A DNA stretch of 64,000 nt from Variovorax paradoxus (GTDB lineage: Bacteria; Pseudomonadota; Gammaproteobacteria; Burkholderiales; Burkholderiaceae_C), in the NCBI RefSeq assembly GCF_030815855.1, contig NZ_JAUSXG010000001.1, positions 3,720,001-3,784,000 of the forward strand. Reading direction: 5' to 3'. Positions 41,508-52,069 of this stretch are shown here, piece by piece. The notes under the pieces were generated by a model. It searched no databases. It saw only the letters and a program-made list of their open reading frames with translations, and had not been told where the DNA came from. The position numbers were made by a program, and so were the translations under genes. Each line of letters starts with the position of its first letter. Positions within the stretch are counted from its first letter, which is position 1.

Positions 41508-42043
41508 AATATCTGGCGGGCTATCCACCCGCACTGCTGGCGCAGGTTCAGCAGCTGGTCGCGACCGACGGGCTCGCGCCGTTGCTGCGCAGCCGCTATC
41601 CCGGCCCCATGCACGAGATGCAGACGGACCGTGCGCTGTACGAGTACGCGAGCGAACTCAAGAGCGACTTCATGCGCAAGGCGCCGCCGCTGTCCAAGGT
41701 GGCGTTCGACAGCAAGCTGCATGTGATCCGCAATGCACTCGGCACGCACACCACCGTGTCACGCGTGCAGGGCAGCAAGCTCAAGACCAAGCGCGAGATT
41801 CGCGTAGCAACCCTGTTCAAGGAGGTGCCGCTCGAGTGGCTGCGCATGATCGTGGTCCATGAACTCGCGCACATGAAGGAGCGGGACCACGACAAGAGCT
41901 TCTATGCGCTCTGCGAGCACATGGAGCCCGGCTACCATCGGCTGGAATTCGATGTTCGGCTGTACCTGACGCACCTGGATTCGGGCGGCGGGCGTTTGTG
42001 GGCGAACTCGCCGGCCCCCTCGGCTGCGGGCCAGGCGACGTAA
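41504..42043 (+). CDS. YgjP-like zinc metallopeptidase
   Basis: The protein has 179 residues and the gluzincin motif HELAH in RMIVVHELAHMKERDHDKSF, with the downstream histidine/glutamate region ALCEHMEPGYHRLEFDVRLY. This matches the YgjP/DUF45 family, whose substrates are unknown. It overlaps the Hsp70-like gene by four bases, so the two products are made together. It converges on nagZ with seven bases between. Confidence 0.88.
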   Translation: MKYLAGYPPALLAQVQQLVATDGLAPLLRSRYPGPMHEMQTDRALYEYASELKSDFMRKAPPLSKVAFDSKLHVIRNALGTHTTVSRVQGSKLKTKREIRVATLFKEVPLEWLRMIVVHELAHMKERDHDKSFYALCEHMEPGYHRLEFDVRLYLTHLDSGGGRLWANSPAPSAAGQAT

Positions 42044-42050
42044 CGAGGGC

Positions 42051-43145
42051 TCAGGCGCTGATCAGGCTGGCCTTCGCCAGTACTTGCCTTGCTTGCCTGT
42101 ATGCCGTCGAACCGACAAGCGTATTCCAGTCGGCGTGCGGTGCATCGGGAAGCAGCGCACGCCTACGGGCCTCGCTCTTCGTGTCGGGCTGCCACCGCCC
42201 TGCTGTCGCCGCGGCGCCGAAATCATCGAGTAGCTCGTCGAGCGGCCGGCCTTCGCCGATGCTCTGGTTGCACAGCATTGCCAGGTCGCAGCCCGCATCG
42301 AGCGCGGCCAGTGCAGCATCGGCATAGCTCAGCAGCTCGCCGCCGATGTAGCGCCCCGCTTCCATGCTCAGGTCGTCGCTGAAGATCGCGCCGTCGAAAG
42401 CGAGCCGGGTGCGCAGCACATCCTTCAACCATTTCGAAGAGAAACCGGCCGGCCGCTTGTCCACTTTCGGGTAGATCACGTGCGCCGGCATCACGGCTGT
42501 GAGCGTGCCTGACAGCCAGTCGAATGGCCGCGCGTCGTCGCTCAGGATCGCCTTCAGGCCGCGGCGGTCGACCGGAATCTCGACGTGCGAATCGGCCGTG
42601 ACGAAGCCATGCCCCGGAAAGTGCTTCCCGCAGTTGCGCATGCCCATCTGCAGCATGCCGTACATCGCACTCTTGGCCAGCAGCGCCACCACGCGCGGAT
42701 CGCGATGAAAGCTGCGGTCGCCAATCACGCTGCTGCCCCCGTGGTCGAGATCGAGCACCGGTGCAAAGCTGAAATCGATGCCAGAGGCACGCAGCTCGGC
42801 GGCGAGCACCTGGCCTGTTGCCGTTGCGGCCTGCGTGGCGCGCATGGCGTCGCGCATCCACAGTTCACCCAGCGCGCGCATCGAAGGCAGGCGCGTGAAG
42901 CCGTCGGTGCGAAAGCGCTGCACGCGGCCGCCTTCATGATCGACGCAGATCAGCAGATCGGGGCGAATGGCCTTCAACTCCGCATTGAGCGCCGTCATCT
43001 GCGCGCGGTCCCGCCAGTTGCGGGCGAAATGGATGACGCCGCCGACCAGGGGGTTGGCTATGCGGCGGCGATCCGCATCGCTGAGTTCCGTGCGCGCCAC
43101 ATCGATGATCAGCGGCGCGTGAAGGGTTGTCGTTGCCTGGGTCAT
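42051..43145 (-). CDS. nagZ: Beta-N-acetylhexosaminidase
   Basis: A 364-residue GH3 enzyme removing GlcNAc from cytosolic muropeptides in wall recycling. The family motif [19 protein letters not shown] contains the loop with the His/Asp dyad. [12 protein letters not shown] and [13 protein letters not shown], with the nucleophile Asp, are present. In beta-lactamase-carrying species its product feeds AmpR signalling, but no ampR is visible here. The ATG overlaps the acpS stop. Confidence 0.97.
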   Translation of the reverse strand: MTQATTTLHAPLIIDVARTELSDADRRRIANPLVGGVIHFARNWRDRAQMTALNAELKAIRPDLLICVDHEGGRVQRFRTDGFTRLPSMRALGELWMRDAMRATQAATATGQVLAAELRASGIDFSFAPVLDLDHGGSSVIGDRSFHRDPRVVALLAKSAMYGMLQMGMRNCGKHFPGHGFVTADSHVEIPVDRRGLKAILSDDARPFDWLSGTLTAVMPAHVIYPKVDKRPAGFSSKWLKDVLRTRLAFDGAIFSDDLSMEAGRYIGGELLSYADAALAALDAGCDLAMLCNQSIGEGRPLDELLDDFGAAATAGRWQPDTKSEARRRALLPDAPHADWNTLVGSTAYRQARQVLAKASLISA

Positions 43146-43543
43146 GCCTCGTTCTTGTATTCAACCACCACGAAGCTCGCGGCATATTCGGTTTCATCGG
43201 TCACGGTGACATGCGCCGTGAGCCCCTTGGCCTCGAACCACTCCTTGAGCTCGCCGTGCAGCACGATGACGGGTTTGCCGCTGCGCAGGTTCGCGATCTC
43301 GCACGACCGCCAGGTCATCGGCATGCGCATGCCGAGGCCGATGGCCTTGCTGAAGGCTTCCTTGGCGGAAAACCGCGTGGCGAGATAGCTGAGGCCACGC
43401 TTGGGCCAGCGCTCGCTGCGGGCCTTCCAGACCGCGAACTCTGCGTCGCTCAGCACCCGGTGGGCAAAGCGCTCGCCTTGGCGCTCGAAAGTGGCGGCGA
43501 TGCGCCTCAGGTCGCAGATGTCGGTACCGATGCCGTAGATCAT
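43142..43543 (-). CDS. acpS: Holo-[acyl-carrier-protein] synthase
   Basis: A 133-residue enzyme that adds phosphopantetheine to ACP. The magnesium site is in [15 protein letters not shown] and [16 protein letters not shown]. The start is the ATG giving MIYGIGTD. It lies between pdxJ and nagZ; the pdxJ-acpS order is conserved. Confidence 0.97.
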   Translation of the reverse strand: MIYGIGTDICDLRRIAATFERQGERFAHRVLSDAEFAVWKARSERWPKRGLSYLATRFSAKEAFSKAIGLGMRMPMTWRSCEIANLRSGKPVIVLHGELKEWFEAKGLTAHVTVTDETEYAASFVVVEYKNEA

Positions 43544-43556
43544 GCCGCTCCCGCGT

Positions 43557-44321
43557 TCACTTCGCCTCGTCGATGCAGCGCAGGTAGTCCCGCGTGGTGG
43601 CGGCATAGCCGAGTTCGAGTGCATCGGCGATGAAGGCATGGCCGATCGAGACTTCGCGGACACCGCGCACGGCGCGCAAGAACGCCGTGAGGTTGTCGCG
43701 GCTCAGGTCGTGGCCCGCGTTGACGCCGAGGCCCGCAGCATGCGCCGCGCGCGCCGACTCGACATAGCGCGCGAGCACGGCCTGCTCGTTCGGCGTACCG
43801 CGCGACGCGGCATAGCCTTCGGTATACAGCTCGACGCGGTCTGCGCCCACCGCCTTGGCCGCGGCCATCATTTCCGGAATGGGATCCATGAACAGGCTCA
43901 CGCGCACGCCCAGGGCCTTGGCCTCGGCAATCAATGGGCGCAGGCGCCCGGCATCTTCGGGGAAGCTCCAGCCATGATCGCTGGTCGACTGGGTTTCGCT
44001 GTCGGGCACGAAGGTGGCCTGGTGCGGCTTCAGCTCGCGCACAAAGTCCATCAGGTTGTGGAACGGATTGCCTTCGATATTGAATTCGATGCCAGGCCAG
44101 TCTTTGGCAAGCAACCCGGACAGGTCGCTCACGTCATGCGCACGGATGTGGCGCGCATCGGGCCGCGGATGCACGGTGATTCCCTGCGCCCCAGCGGTGA
44201 GGCAAGCCTTGGCAGCGGTGAGCACGCTCGGAATGCCGAGCGCGCGGGTGTTGCGCACCAGGGCCACCTTGTTGAGGTTGACCGACAGCGAAGTGGTAGC
44301 GGAATGGTCGGAAGTGCTCAT
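43557..44321 (-). CDS. pdxJ: Pyridoxine 5'-phosphate synthase
   Basis: A 254-residue TIM-barrel enzyme for the last step of PNP synthesis. [20 protein letters not shown] opens the barrel; [32 protein letters not shown] and [12 protein letters not shown] are the substrate segments. The ATG overlaps the recO stop. Confidence 0.97.
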   Translation of the reverse strand: MSTSDHSATTSLSVNLNKVALVRNTRALGIPSVLTAAKACLTAGAQGITVHPRPDARHIRAHDVSDLSGLLAKDWPGIEFNIEGNPFHNLMDFVRELKPHQATFVPDSETQSTSDHGWSFPEDAGRLRPLIAEAKALGVRVSLFMDPIPEMMAAAKAVGADRVELYTEGYAASRGTPNEQAVLARYVESARAAHAAGLGVNAGHDLSRDNLTAFLRAVRGVREVSIGHAFIADALELGYAATTRDYLRCIDEAK

Positions 44322-45091
44322 AGGGCTTGCAAATCTCTCATCATCTGCCGCGTGCGCAGCGTGGACACACCGCAATGGTAGTTGAGCAAGGCGCGCAGCT
44401 GGTTTCTGAGGGCGCTGTTGCTGCCGGCGTTCATGGTGGCGACCTCCCGCAGCGTGGCGGTGAAGGGCGCGCGATCGTCGAGTACGCCCTGCAGGGACCG
44501 CCACTCGGCGCCCGCCAGTGCCGCTTCGCCCTCGCCCGCCAGCCGCAAGCCGGCTTCCGCCACCAGACTGTAGCGCGCGTCGGCCACCAGCGGCTCGAGC
44601 GTGAGCGTTTGCACGTCGAGCGACGGCAACAGGCCCACGCCGCGCAGCAGCAGCAGCTCGAAGGCGCGCAGCGCGGCGGCCTGGGTGGCGGCCTGCGCCC
44701 CGGCATGGTCGCCCGCGAGCACCTGCACCACGCCCGCATAGGCATCGAACAGCGCCTCGTGGGCGTCGTCCCGCGCCAGCAGGCGCAGCAGCAGTTCGTT
44801 GACGTAGTAGCCCGAGAGCAGCGCTTCGCCCGTCGGCATGACGTGGCCGCCCATCCACTCGGCGCCCTTGAGCGTGCGGATCTCGGCGTCCCCACCATAG
44901 TTGAGCTGCAGCGGCTGCAGCGGCAGCAGCACGGGACGGAAATTGGAGCTCGGCCGCTTCGCCCCCTTGGCCACGAGCGCAATGCGCCCGTGGTGCCGGG
45001 TGAAGACCTCGAGAATCAGGCTCGACTCGCTCCAGTCGTAGCGATGGAGCACATACGCCGGTTCATGCGAAACGCGGTGGGCAGTCGCCAC
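44318..45091 (-). CDS. recO: DNA repair protein RecO
   Basis: A 257-residue RecF-pathway protein that loads RecA and anneals strands. The OB-fold start is [20 protein letters not shown] and [19 protein letters not shown]; a helical part follows, ending in the [20 protein letters not shown] motif. The zinc cysteines of some family members are lacking. It starts with GTG one base after the era stop. Confidence 0.94.
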   Translation of the reverse strand: MATAHRVSHEPAYVLHRYDWSESSLILEVFTRHHGRIALVAKGAKRPSSNFRPVLLPLQPLQLNYGGDAEIRTLKGAEWMGGHVMPTGEALLSGYYVNELLLRLLARDDAHEALFDAYAGVVQVLAGDHAGAQAATQAAALRAFELLLLRGVGLLPSLDVQTLTLEPLVADARYSLVAEAGLRLAGEGEAALAGAEWRSLQGVLDDRAPFTATLREVATMNAGSNSALRNQLRALLNYHCGVSTLRTRQMMRDLQAL

Positions 45092-45092
45092 T

Positions 45093-46058
45093 TCATTCGT
45101 AACCGAACGAGCGCACGCGGGCCTCGTCGTCGGCCCAGCCGGAGCGCACCTTCACCCACAGCTCGAGAAAAACCTTGGCGTCGGCCAGTTTCTCAAGCTC
45201 GACGCGGGTTTCCATGCCGATGCGCTTGATGCGCTCACCCTTGTCGCCGATGACCATGGCCTTGTGGCCGTCGCGCTCGACCACGATGGTGGCGGCAATG
45301 CGCAGCAGCCGCTTCTGGCCTTTTTTCTGCGGCGGCTCTTCCTCGAACTTGTCGATGATGACGGTCGAGGTGTAGGGCAGTTCGTCTCCGGTCAGGCGGA
45401 ACAGCTTTTCGCGCACCAGTTCGCCTGCAAGGAATTTCTCGCTGCGGTCGGTCAGCTCGTCTTCCGCGTAGAACCAGGGCTGCTCGGGCAGGTATTTTTC
45501 GCAGATGCCGAACAGGCGCTCGACATCCTTGGCGTTCTTGGCCGACATCGGCACGAACTCGGCAAAGGGGTGCTTCGCCTGCATGGTCTGAAGCCAGGGC
45601 GCGATGTCGCCGCGGCGGTGCACGTTGTCGAGCTTGTTGGCCAGCAGCACGGTCGGAATGCCCTTGCCGAGCAGCTTGAGCACCCGCTCGTCGGCCGGCG
45701 TGAAACTGCCCGCTTCGACCACGAAAAGAATCAGGTCCACATCGCCGACCGCGCCCTGCACGGTCTTGTTGAGCGACTTGTTCAGCGCGTTGGCGTGCAG
45801 GGTCTGGAAGCCCGGGGTGTCGACGAACACGAACTGCGTGGCGCCGATGGTGCGCATGCCTGTGATGCGGTGCCGCGTGGTCTGCGCCTTGCGCGAGGTG
45901 ATGCTGATCTTCTGGCCCACCAGCGCATTGAGCAGCGTCGATTTGCCCACGTTGGGCTTGCCGACAATGGCCACCAGGCCGCAGTGCTGGGGCCCGTTCG
46001 TACCGGGATCGCCCGCTGCGTCCTCGGGATTTGCTGCTGAATTTATAGCGTCGTTCAT
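45093..46058 (-). CDS. era: GTPase Era
   Basis: A 321-residue GTPase needed for maturation of the 30S subunit. G1 is [20 protein letters not shown]3 [11 protein letters not shown]4 LLANKLDNV. The KH domain at the end contains [21 protein letters not shown] 20-residue Ala/Asn-rich addition precedes the G domain. Confidence 0.98.
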   Translation of the reverse strand: MNDAINSAANPEDAAGDPGTNGPQHCGLVAIVGKPNVGKSTLLNALVGQKISITSRKAQTTRHRITGMRTIGATQFVFVDTPGFQTLHANALNKSLNKTVQGAVGDVDLILFVVEAGSFTPADERVLKLLGKGIPTVLLANKLDNVHRRGDIAPWLQTMQAKHPFAEFVPMSAKNAKDVERLFGICEKYLPEQPWFYAEDELTDRSEKFLAGELVREKLFRLTGDELPYTSTVIIDKFEEEPPQKKGQKRLLRIAATIVVERDGHKAMVIGDKGERIKRIGMETRVELEKLADAKVFLELWVKVRSGWADDEARVRSFGYE

Positions 46059-46065
46059 TCTGATT

Positions 46066-46752
46066 TCACGCGGCCCCGCGTGCCTTGAGCCGGATCAACA
46101 TGGCCGCCGCGGCAGCCTGCTCGCCGGCGCGGCGCGAGCCACCGATGCCGCGTTCGCGCAGGTCCAGCTCCGGCACCTCGCACTCGACATCGAAGGTCTG
46201 TTTGTGCGCTGCCCCGAGCGTGGCCGCCACGCGGTACACCGGCAACTTCATTTTGTGGCCCTGGAGCCATTCCTGCAATTCGGTTTTCGGGTCCTTGGCC
46301 GCCGCTTCCATGCGTGGATTGATCTCCACGGATTCAAAGAGACGGCGCACCAGGGCCTCGGCGGCCCCAAAGCCCGCGTCAAGATAGACCGCGCCGATCA
46401 GCGCTTCGAGCGCATCGGCCAGGATCGAAGGCCGGTTGGGCCCGCCGGAGCGTGCCTCGCCCTCCCCGAGCCGCAGCAGCGGCGACAGCTGCAGTTCGAG
46501 CGCGAGGCGGTGCAGCGTGTCTTGCTTGACCAGGTTGGCCCGAACACGCGACAGATCGCCTTCGGGCAAGGCCGAAAGGCGGATGTAGAGCAGGTGCGAG
46601 ACCGCGAGGTTGAGCACCGAGTCGCCGAGAAACTCCAGGCGCTCGTTGTGGTCAGCCGAGAAACTGCGGTGCGTGAGCGCGAGCTGGAGCAGCCGCGTGT
46701 CGGAGAACGAATGCTTGAGGCGCTCCTGCAGCGCTACGAGGCCACCGTCCAC
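46066..46752 (-). CDS. rnc: Ribonuclease III
   Basis: A 228-residue double-stranded RNA endonuclease. The signature [20 protein letters not shown] is near residue 37; the second metal site is in [15 protein letters not shown]. The dsRNA-binding domain spans about residues 155-225 ([20 protein letters not shown]). The start is GTG. It lies seven bases before era. Confidence 0.97.
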   Translation of the reverse strand: MDGGLVALQERLKHSFSDTRLLQLALTHRSFSADHNERLEFLGDSVLNLAVSHLLYIRLSALPEGDLSRVRANLVKQDTLHRLALELQLSPLLRLGEGEARSGGPNRPSILADALEALIGAVYLDAGFGAAEALVRRLFESVEINPRMEAAAKDPKTELQEWLQGHKMKLPVYRVAATLGAAHKQTFDVECEVPELDLRERGIGGSRRAGEQAAAAAMLIRLKARGAA

Positions 46753-46769
46753 CTTGCGTGTCGCCGCGT

Positions 46770-47138
46770 TCAGCGGGTCTGGCCCTTGTACTTGAGCACC
46801 AGGTAGGCCGGCCCGAACAGCGGGATTTCCCGCTCGTAGGCATACGACACGACGACCTTGTCGCCGACCTTCTTGATGTCGAGGTCCTTGCCCGAAACCG
46901 ACTTGAAGTCGTCGATGGCCTGTGCCCGGTCGAAGATGGCGCGCACTTCGGGTACGGTGGTGCCTTCCTTGGCCTTGTTGGCCGCCTTGTCGATGGCCTG
47001 GTATTCGATCAGCGTCGGAATGACCTGCGCGACGACGACCCCCACGCAGGCCAGCACCACGGCGACAAACACCAGACCGATGAACGAGATGCCGCGCTGA
47101 TGCGCGGCCCTGCTGCGGATGGACCGATTTTTTCTCAT
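46770..47138 (-). CDS. DUF4845 membrane protein
   Basis: The protein has 122 residues with one N-terminal membrane segment ([20 protein letters not shown]) and a small outer domain ([20 protein letters not shown]). The hydrophobic start resembles a type IV pilin-like leader (RGISFIGL). It is found between lepB and rnc in many betaproteobacteria; the role is unknown. Confidence 0.9.
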   Translation of the reverse strand: MRKNRSIRSRAAHQRGISFIGLVFVAVVLACVGVVVAQVIPTLIEYQAIDKAANKAKEGTTVPEVRAIFDRAQAIDDFKSVSGKDLDIKKVGDKVVVSYAYEREIPLFGPAYLVLKYKGQTR

Positions 47139-47169
47139 GCCCTCTTACCCCTCGAACAATGCTGTTTGT

Positions 47170-48135
47170 TTATTGAAATGGACCGATGCGACCCAGATCG
47201 CCGAAGTTCATCCAGACGAAGAACGCCCTGCCCACAATGTTCTTGTCCGGCACGAAACCCCAGAAACGGGAGTCCGCCGAATTATCGCGGTTGTCGCCCA
47301 TCATGAAATAGTTGCCGGCAGGCACTTTGCAGACCACGCCTTCGACCGAGTAGCGGCAGTTTTCGCGGAACGGAAAGTCGGTGGCGCCCTGGACGAAAGC
47401 CGGGCCGGCGTCGTCGTTGAGCAGCCTGTGCTGCTTGCCGCCGAGGTCTTCGGTGAACTGCTTGAGCAGGCGCATCGAATCGCCGTCGAGGTAGTCGGGC
47501 ATCGAATTCTTGGAAACCGGCTGGCCGTTGATCGTGAGCTTCTTGTTCAGGTAGGCCACTTCGTCGCCCGGAATGCCGACCACGCGCTTGATGTAGTCCA
47601 TGCTCGGCTTGGGCGGGTAGCGGAACACCACCACATCGCCGCGCGCCAGCGGCGTGCCGTCGGTGATCTTGGTGTTGATGACCGGCAGGCGCAGGCCGTA
47701 GGTGAACTTGTTGACCAGGATCAGGTCGCCGGTGAGCAGCGTCGGCATCATCGAACCCGACGGAATCTTGAAGGGCTCGTACAGGAACGAGCGCAGCAGA
47801 AACACCACCAGAATCACCGGGAACAACCCGGCCGTCCAGTCGAGCCACCACGGCTGCATCAGCAAGCGCTCGCTCGCCTTGGCGTCGGCCGTGTCCACCT
47901 GCGTGATGCCCTGGCCGGCCAAGCGTGCGTTGCGTTCGCTCAGCGAAGCCTCGAGCGCTGCGGCGGTGCGCTCGCGCCGGGGCAGAAAGTAGAAGCGCTC
48001 GGCCAGCCAGTAGAGGCCGGTGACCGCGGTCGCCACGAACAGCAGCAGCGCGAAATTGCCTTCGATGGCGCCAAAGTACCAGGCACCGACGTAGCTGGCA
48101 AAGGCCGCGAGGACCAGGGTAGTGATGAATGCCAT
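47170..48135 (-). CDS. lepB: Signal peptidase I
   Basis: A 321-residue inner-membrane protease that removes signal peptides. Two membrane helices lie in the first 60 residues. The catalytic serine is in FKIPSGSMMPTLLTGD and the lysine in MDYIKRVVGIPGDEVAY; YFMMGDNRDNSADSRFWGFV is box E. It directly follows lepA in this operon. Confidence 0.98.
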   Translation of the reverse strand: MAFITTLVLAAFASYVGAWYFGAIEGNFALLLFVATAVTGLYWLAERFYFLPRRERTAAALEASLSERNARLAGQGITQVDTADAKASERLLMQPWWLDWTAGLFPVILVVFLLRSFLYEPFKIPSGSMMPTLLTGDLILVNKFTYGLRLPVINTKITDGTPLARGDVVVFRYPPKPSMDYIKRVVGIPGDEVAYLNKKLTINGQPVSKNSMPDYLDGDSMRLLKQFTEDLGGKQHRLLNDDAGPAFVQGATDFPFRENCRYSVEGVVCKVPAGNYFMMGDNRDNSADSRFWGFVPDKNIVGRAFFVWMNFGDLGRIGPFQ

Positions 48136-48144
48136 TTTTTGAGA

Positions 48145-49956
48145 TCAGTCTTCGACTTGCAGAATCGCGAGGAAGGCCTCTTGCGGGACCTCGACGGAGC
48201 CGATCTGCTTCATTCTTTTCTTGCCCGCTTTCTGCTTCTCGAGCAGCTTCTTCTTGCGGGAGATGTCGCCGCCGTAGCACTTGGCAAGAACGTTCTTGCG
48301 CAGCGCCTTGATTGTCTCACGCGCAATGATGTTGACCCCGATGGCCGCCTGGATCGCAACGTCGAACATCTGGCGCGAAATGATCTCTCGCATCTTCGAC
48401 ACCACCGCCCGGCCACGGTACTGCGACTGGGTGCGGTGCACGATGATGGACAGCGCATCGACCTTCTCGCCGTTCAGCAGGATGTCGACCTTGACCACGT
48501 CGGACGCGCGATATTCCTTGAACTCGTAGTCCATGGAAGCGTAGCCGCGGCTCACCGACTTCAGCTTGTCGAAGAAGTCGAGCACGATTTCGCCAAGCGG
48601 CATTTCGTAGGTCAGCATGACCTGGCGGCCGTGGTAGGCCATGTTCATCTGCACGCCGCGCTTCTGGTTGGCCAGCGTCATGACGGCGCCGACGTATTCC
48701 TGCGGCATATAGAGATGCACGGTGACGATCGGCTCGCGGATCTCGCTCATCTTGCCGACGTCGGGCATCTTGGACGGGTTCTCGACCATGATGACTTCGC
48801 CGTCGCTGCGCACCACCTGGTAGACCACGCTCGGCGCCGTGGTGATCAGGTCCTGGTCGAATTCGCGCTCGAGCCGCTCCTGCACGATTTCCATGTGCAG
48901 CAGGCCGAGAAAGCCGCAGCGGAAGCCGAAGCCCAGCGCCTGGCTCACCTCGGGCTCGTAGCGCAGCGACGAATCGTTGAGCTTGAGTTTTTCCAGCGCA
49001 TCGCGCAGGGAGTCGTACTCGCTGGCTTCGGTCGGATACAGGCCGGCGAACACCTGCGGCTGGATCTCCTTGAAGCCCGGCAGCGCTTCGGTGGCGGTGG
49101 CGGCCGCGCCGCCCGTACCCGGCTTGATGAGCGTCACGGTGTCGCCGACCTTGGCGGCCTGCAGCTCCTTGATGCCCGCGATGATGTAGCCCACCTCGCC
49201 CGCTTCGAGCGAAGGGCGCGGTTCGTTGGCCGGTGTGAAGACGCCGATGTTGTCGGCGTTGTACATGGCGCCGGACGCCATCATCTTGATGCGCTCGCCT
49301 TTCACCAGCCGACCGTCGACCACGCGCACCAGCATGACGACGCCGACGTACGCATCGAACCAGCTGTCGACGATCATCGCGCGCAGCGGACCGTCGGGAT
49401 TGCCGCGCGGCGCCGGCATCTTGTGCACGACGGCTTCGAGGATCTCGTCGATGCCCATGCCCGTCTTCGCGGAACACGGAATCGCATCGGTCGCGTCGAT
49501 GCCGATCACGTCTTCGATTTCGGTGCGTGCGTTGTCGGGGTCCGCGTTCGGCAGATCCATCTTGTTGAGCACCGGAATCACTTCCACGCCAAGGTCGAGC
49601 GCGGTGTAGCAGTTGGCCACCGTCTGCGCTTCGACGCCTTGCGATGCATCGACAACGAGCAGTGCGCCTTCGCAAGCCGACAGCGAGCGGCTCACTTCAT
49701 ACGAGAAGTCGACGTGGCCCGGCGTGTCGATCAGATTGAGGTTGTAGACCTGTCCATCGAGTGCCTTGTAGTGCAGCGCAGCGGTCTGCGCCTTGATGGT
49801 TATCCCACGCTCTTTTTCGATGTCCATCGAGTCGAGCACCTGCGCTTCCATCTCGCGTTCCGCGAGGCCGCCGCAACGCTGGATCAAACGGTCTGCGAGT
49901 GTCGACTTGCCGTGATCGATGTGCGCAATGATCGAAAAATTTCTGATGTGATTCAT
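48145..49956 (-). CDS. lepA: Elongation factor 4
   Basis: A 603-residue translational GTPase. G1 is [19 protein letters not shown]3 [18 protein letters not shown] and G4 [11 protein letters not shown]. The LepA-specific C-terminal domain begins about residue 490 and ends in [22 protein letters not shown] three bases upstream is the alternative start. Upstream lie a terminator and a long leader region. Confidence 0.98.
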   Translation of the reverse strand: MNHIRNFSIIAHIDHGKSTLADRLIQRCGGLAEREMEAQVLDSMDIEKERGITIKAQTAALHYKALDGQVYNLNLIDTPGHVDFSYEVSRSLSACEGALLVVDASQGVEAQTVANCYTALDLGVEVIPVLNKMDLPNADPDNARTEIEDVIGIDATDAIPCSAKTGMGIDEILEAVVHKMPAPRGNPDGPLRAMIVDSWFDAYVGVVMLVRVVDGRLVKGERIKMMASGAMYNADNIGVFTPANEPRPSLEAGEVGYIIAGIKELQAAKVGDTVTLIKPGTGGAAATATEALPGFKEIQPQVFAGLYPTEASEYDSLRDALEKLKLNDSSLRYEPEVSQALGFGFRCGFLGLLHMEIVQERLEREFDQDLITTAPSVVYQVVRSDGEVIMVENPSKMPDVGKMSEIREPIVTVHLYMPQEYVGAVMTLANQKRGVQMNMAYHGRQVMLTYEMPLGEIVLDFFDKLKSVSRGYASMDYEFKEYRASDVVKVDILLNGEKVDALSIIVHRTQSQYRGRAVVSKMREIISRQMFDVAIQAAIGVNIIARETIKALRKNVLAKCYGGDISRKKKLLEKQKAGKKRMKQIGSVEVPQEAFLAILQVED

Positions 49957-50011
49957 CAACGGGAACGCTTAAGTACTTGAATTGGCTCGTGCGCAGAGTG
50001 CGACAGGCAAG

Positions 50012-50042
50012 AAAAAAGGGCGCGTCTTCTGGAGACGCGCCC
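50012..50042 (-). terminator. Intrinsic terminator between the lepA leader region and lepA
   Basis: GGGCGCGTCT and AGACGCGCCC form a perfect 10-base stem (50018-50042) with a 5-base loop, followed on the minus strand by six T residues. It lies about 55 bases before the lepA ATG, and the mucD transcript already has its own terminator at 50423-50458. It must therefore end a transcript starting in the gap, or attenuate lepA. Confidence 0.8.
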
Positions 50043-50422
50043 TGAACCAACAAGCAATGGCAACTGCAGTAGTTGGAACTTCATTGTAGGCAAAAAGGGA
50101 GGCACGTACATCCGGGGACAGGGTCAAAACGGGTCGTTGCGGGTCCACAACATCAAAGATATAAACAACTTATCCACAGGATCGGTGGAGCACTCTATGA
50201 ACAACTTGTGGGCGATCTGTGGAGCAGCGGTGGACTGGTGTCTGACATCTCGCATGGTGAAGGAAATCACACTCCTTATGCATGGACCCACCGGCCAACG
50301 CGCCCTATTCTACCGAAAACCGTCCTAAGCGCGGCGATAAGTTAGCTTTCACTAACAAAATGGAGCCTCTCCGTGCCGCAAAAATTTTTTGAAACCTGGC
50401 GGCCGAGCGTCGCAAACACCTC
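50043..50422. other. Long gap between mucD and lepA without a protein gene
   Basis: The 380 bases show no convincing coding frame. On the minus strand TAGAAT (50312 to 50307) is a -10-like element without a good -35. One perfect DnaA-box sequence, TTATCCACA, lies at 50170-50178, with several other TCCACA/TGTGG words around it (for example near 50150, 50210 and 50219). The sequence is A+T-richer than its surroundings. With the terminator at its left end, it could hold a small RNA or a lepA leader of about 270-300 bases. Confidence 0.4.
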
Positions 50423-50458
50423 AAAAAAAGGCCCCAAACCCGACTGTCGGGTGGGGCC
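50423..50458 (-). terminator. Intrinsic terminator after mucD
   Basis: GGCCCC, two unpaired bases and ACCCGA pair with TCGGGT and GGGGCC around a 3-base loop; seven T residues follow on the minus strand. It lies about 20 bases after the mucD stop and ends the rpoE-rseA-rseB-mucD transcript. Confidence 0.85.
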
Positions 50459-50477
50459 ACTTGACGCCAGCGCCAGA

Positions 50478-51974
50478 TCAGCGTGCGGGTCGAATCAGGG
50501 CATATTGCGCCCACTCGCCACGGCGGAATAGCACGCTGAGCGGCTTGTTCTTGTCGGCCTTGGCCACTGCGGACTCGAACTCCTTGACGCTCGACACTTC
50601 GATATTGCCGACGGAAAGAATCACGTCGCCCTCGCGCAGACCGGCCCTCGCGGCGGCGTCGCTCGACGCGTCGATGCGCACACCACGCACCTTGAGTTCC
50701 TTCTTCTGGGCATCGGTCAGATCGCTGACCACCAGGCCCAGGGACTTGCTGGCCGCGGATGACGGCTTGGCCTGCGGCTCCTCGCGGTCCTGCTGGCGCT
50801 TGCTGGAGGGCTTGGCTTCGGGATCGCCCTCTGCAATGGTGATCGAGAGCTCGCGCGAACTGCCGTTGCGGAACACGGTCAGCGTGCTCTTCACGCCGGG
50901 CTTGGTGCTGGCCACCGAGCGCGAGAGATCGCTCGGTGTTTCGATGACCTTGTCTCCGTACTTGGTGACGATATCGCCTTCGCGCACGCCGGCCTTGTCG
51001 GCCGCCGAACCCGGCACCACGCTGCTCACCACGGCGCCGCGCGCCTTGCCGAGGCCGAGGGACTCGGCCACGTCTTTCGAAACCGAGCCAATGGTCACGC
51101 CGATGAGACCGCGCGAAACGCGGCCGGTGGCGCGCAACTGGTCGCTGACGCGAATCGCTTCGTCGATCGGGATCGAGAACGAAATGCCCATGTAGCCGCC
51201 GGAACGCGAATAGATCTGGCTGTTGATGCCGACCACCTCGCCGCGCAGGTTGATGAGCGGGCCGCCCGAGTTGCCCGGGTTGATGGCGACGTCCGTCTGG
51301 ATCAGCGGCACCAGGTCGCCCGTGTCGCGCTGCTTCGCGCTCACGATGCCGGCGGTGACGGTGTTCTCGAGACCGAAAGGCGAGCCGATCGCCATGACCC
51401 ATTCGCCGACGCGCAGCTTCGAGATGTCGCCAATCTTGACCACCGGCAACCCGGTTGCCTCGATCTTGACCACGGCGACGTCGCTGCGCTTGTCGGCGCC
51501 GATCAGCTTGGCCTTGAACTCGCGCTTGTCGGTCAGCGTGACCAGGATCTCGGATGCATCCTCGATCACGTGGGCGTTGGTCATCACGTAGCCGTCGGCG
51601 CTCAGGATGAAGCCCGAGCCCACGCCGCGCGGACGCTCTTCTTCCTGGGGCTGCTGCGGGCGGTTCGGGCGCGGGCCCGGCCGCGGATTGCCGGGCAGGG
51701 GCTGGCCGAAGAAGCGCCGGAAGAACTCCTGCATTTCCTCGTCCATTTCCCCGCCGCCGCTGCCGCCGCGCGTGGAAACCTTCTCGACGGTACGGATTCC
51801 GACCACCGCCGGCCCCACCTGCTCCACGAGATCGGCGAAATCGGGCAAGCCACGCGCCTGCGGCGTCTGGGCCATGGCCGGCGTTGCCGGCAGGAAACCC
51901 ACGCTGGCCGAACAGGCCAGGCCGAATGCGAAGAGATAGGAACGAAGCTTGTGTCCCTCGACTTTGAACATCAT
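50478..51974 (-). CDS. mucD: Periplasmic serine protease DegP/MucD
   Basis: A 498-residue HtrA protease/chaperone. After a signal peptide (cleavage near AMAQ, residue 36) comes a Gly/Pro/Arg-rich loop and the trypsin-like domain with His in VMTNAHVIEDA, Asp in KRSDVAVVKIE and Ser in INPGNSGGPLINL. Two PDZ domains follow (about residues 290-375 and 405-490). It is the last gene of the sigma-E operon, as in Pseudomonas algU-mucABD. Two ATG codons in tandem are possible starts. Confidence 0.96.
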   Translation of the reverse strand: MMFKVEGHKLRSYLFAFGLACSASVGFLPATPAMAQTPQARGLPDFADLVEQVGPAVVGIRTVEKVSTRGGSGGGEMDEEMQEFFRRFFGQPLPGNPRPGPRPNRPQQPQEEERPRGVGSGFILSADGYVMTNAHVIEDASEILVTLTDKREFKAKLIGADKRSDVAVVKIEATGLPVVKIGDISKLRVGEWVMAIGSPFGLENTVTAGIVSAKQRDTGDLVPLIQTDVAINPGNSGGPLINLRGEVVGINSQIYSRSGGYMGISFSIPIDEAIRVSDQLRATGRVSRGLIGVTIGSVSKDVAESLGLGKARGAVVSSVVPGSAADKAGVREGDIVTKYGDKVIETPSDLSRSVASTKPGVKSTLTVFRNGSSRELSITIAEGDPEAKPSSKRQQDREEPQAKPSSAASKSLGLVVSDLTDAQKKELKVRGVRIDASSDAAARAGLREGDVILSVGNIEVSSVKEFESAVAKADKNKPLSVLFRRGEWAQYALIRPAR

Positions 51975-52016
51975 CGGTTTTCTTTCAAAAGAACAGAGAG
52001 CAGCCAGAAGAAGAGC

Positions 52017-52044
52017 TATGAGTCTGCGATGCGGACTTGGTTCA
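52017..52044 (-). promoter_or_regulatory. Weak ECF-sigma-like promoter before mucD
   Basis: On the minus strand TGAACCA and TCATA are separated by 16 bases, 43 bases or more before the mucD ATG. This has the GAAC and TC cores of sigma-E-type promoters but differs from the consensus elsewhere. mucD could have its own promoter here in addition to operon transcription. Confidence 0.3.
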
Positions 52045-52069
52045 GCGCCACCTGCGCATGCGCGGCGAA

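Noticed and set aside
50170..50178. DnaA box as a sign of a replication origin
   Set aside because: Only one perfect box, with no dnaA, dnaN, gidA or rpmH genes nearby. Origin function is not supported.
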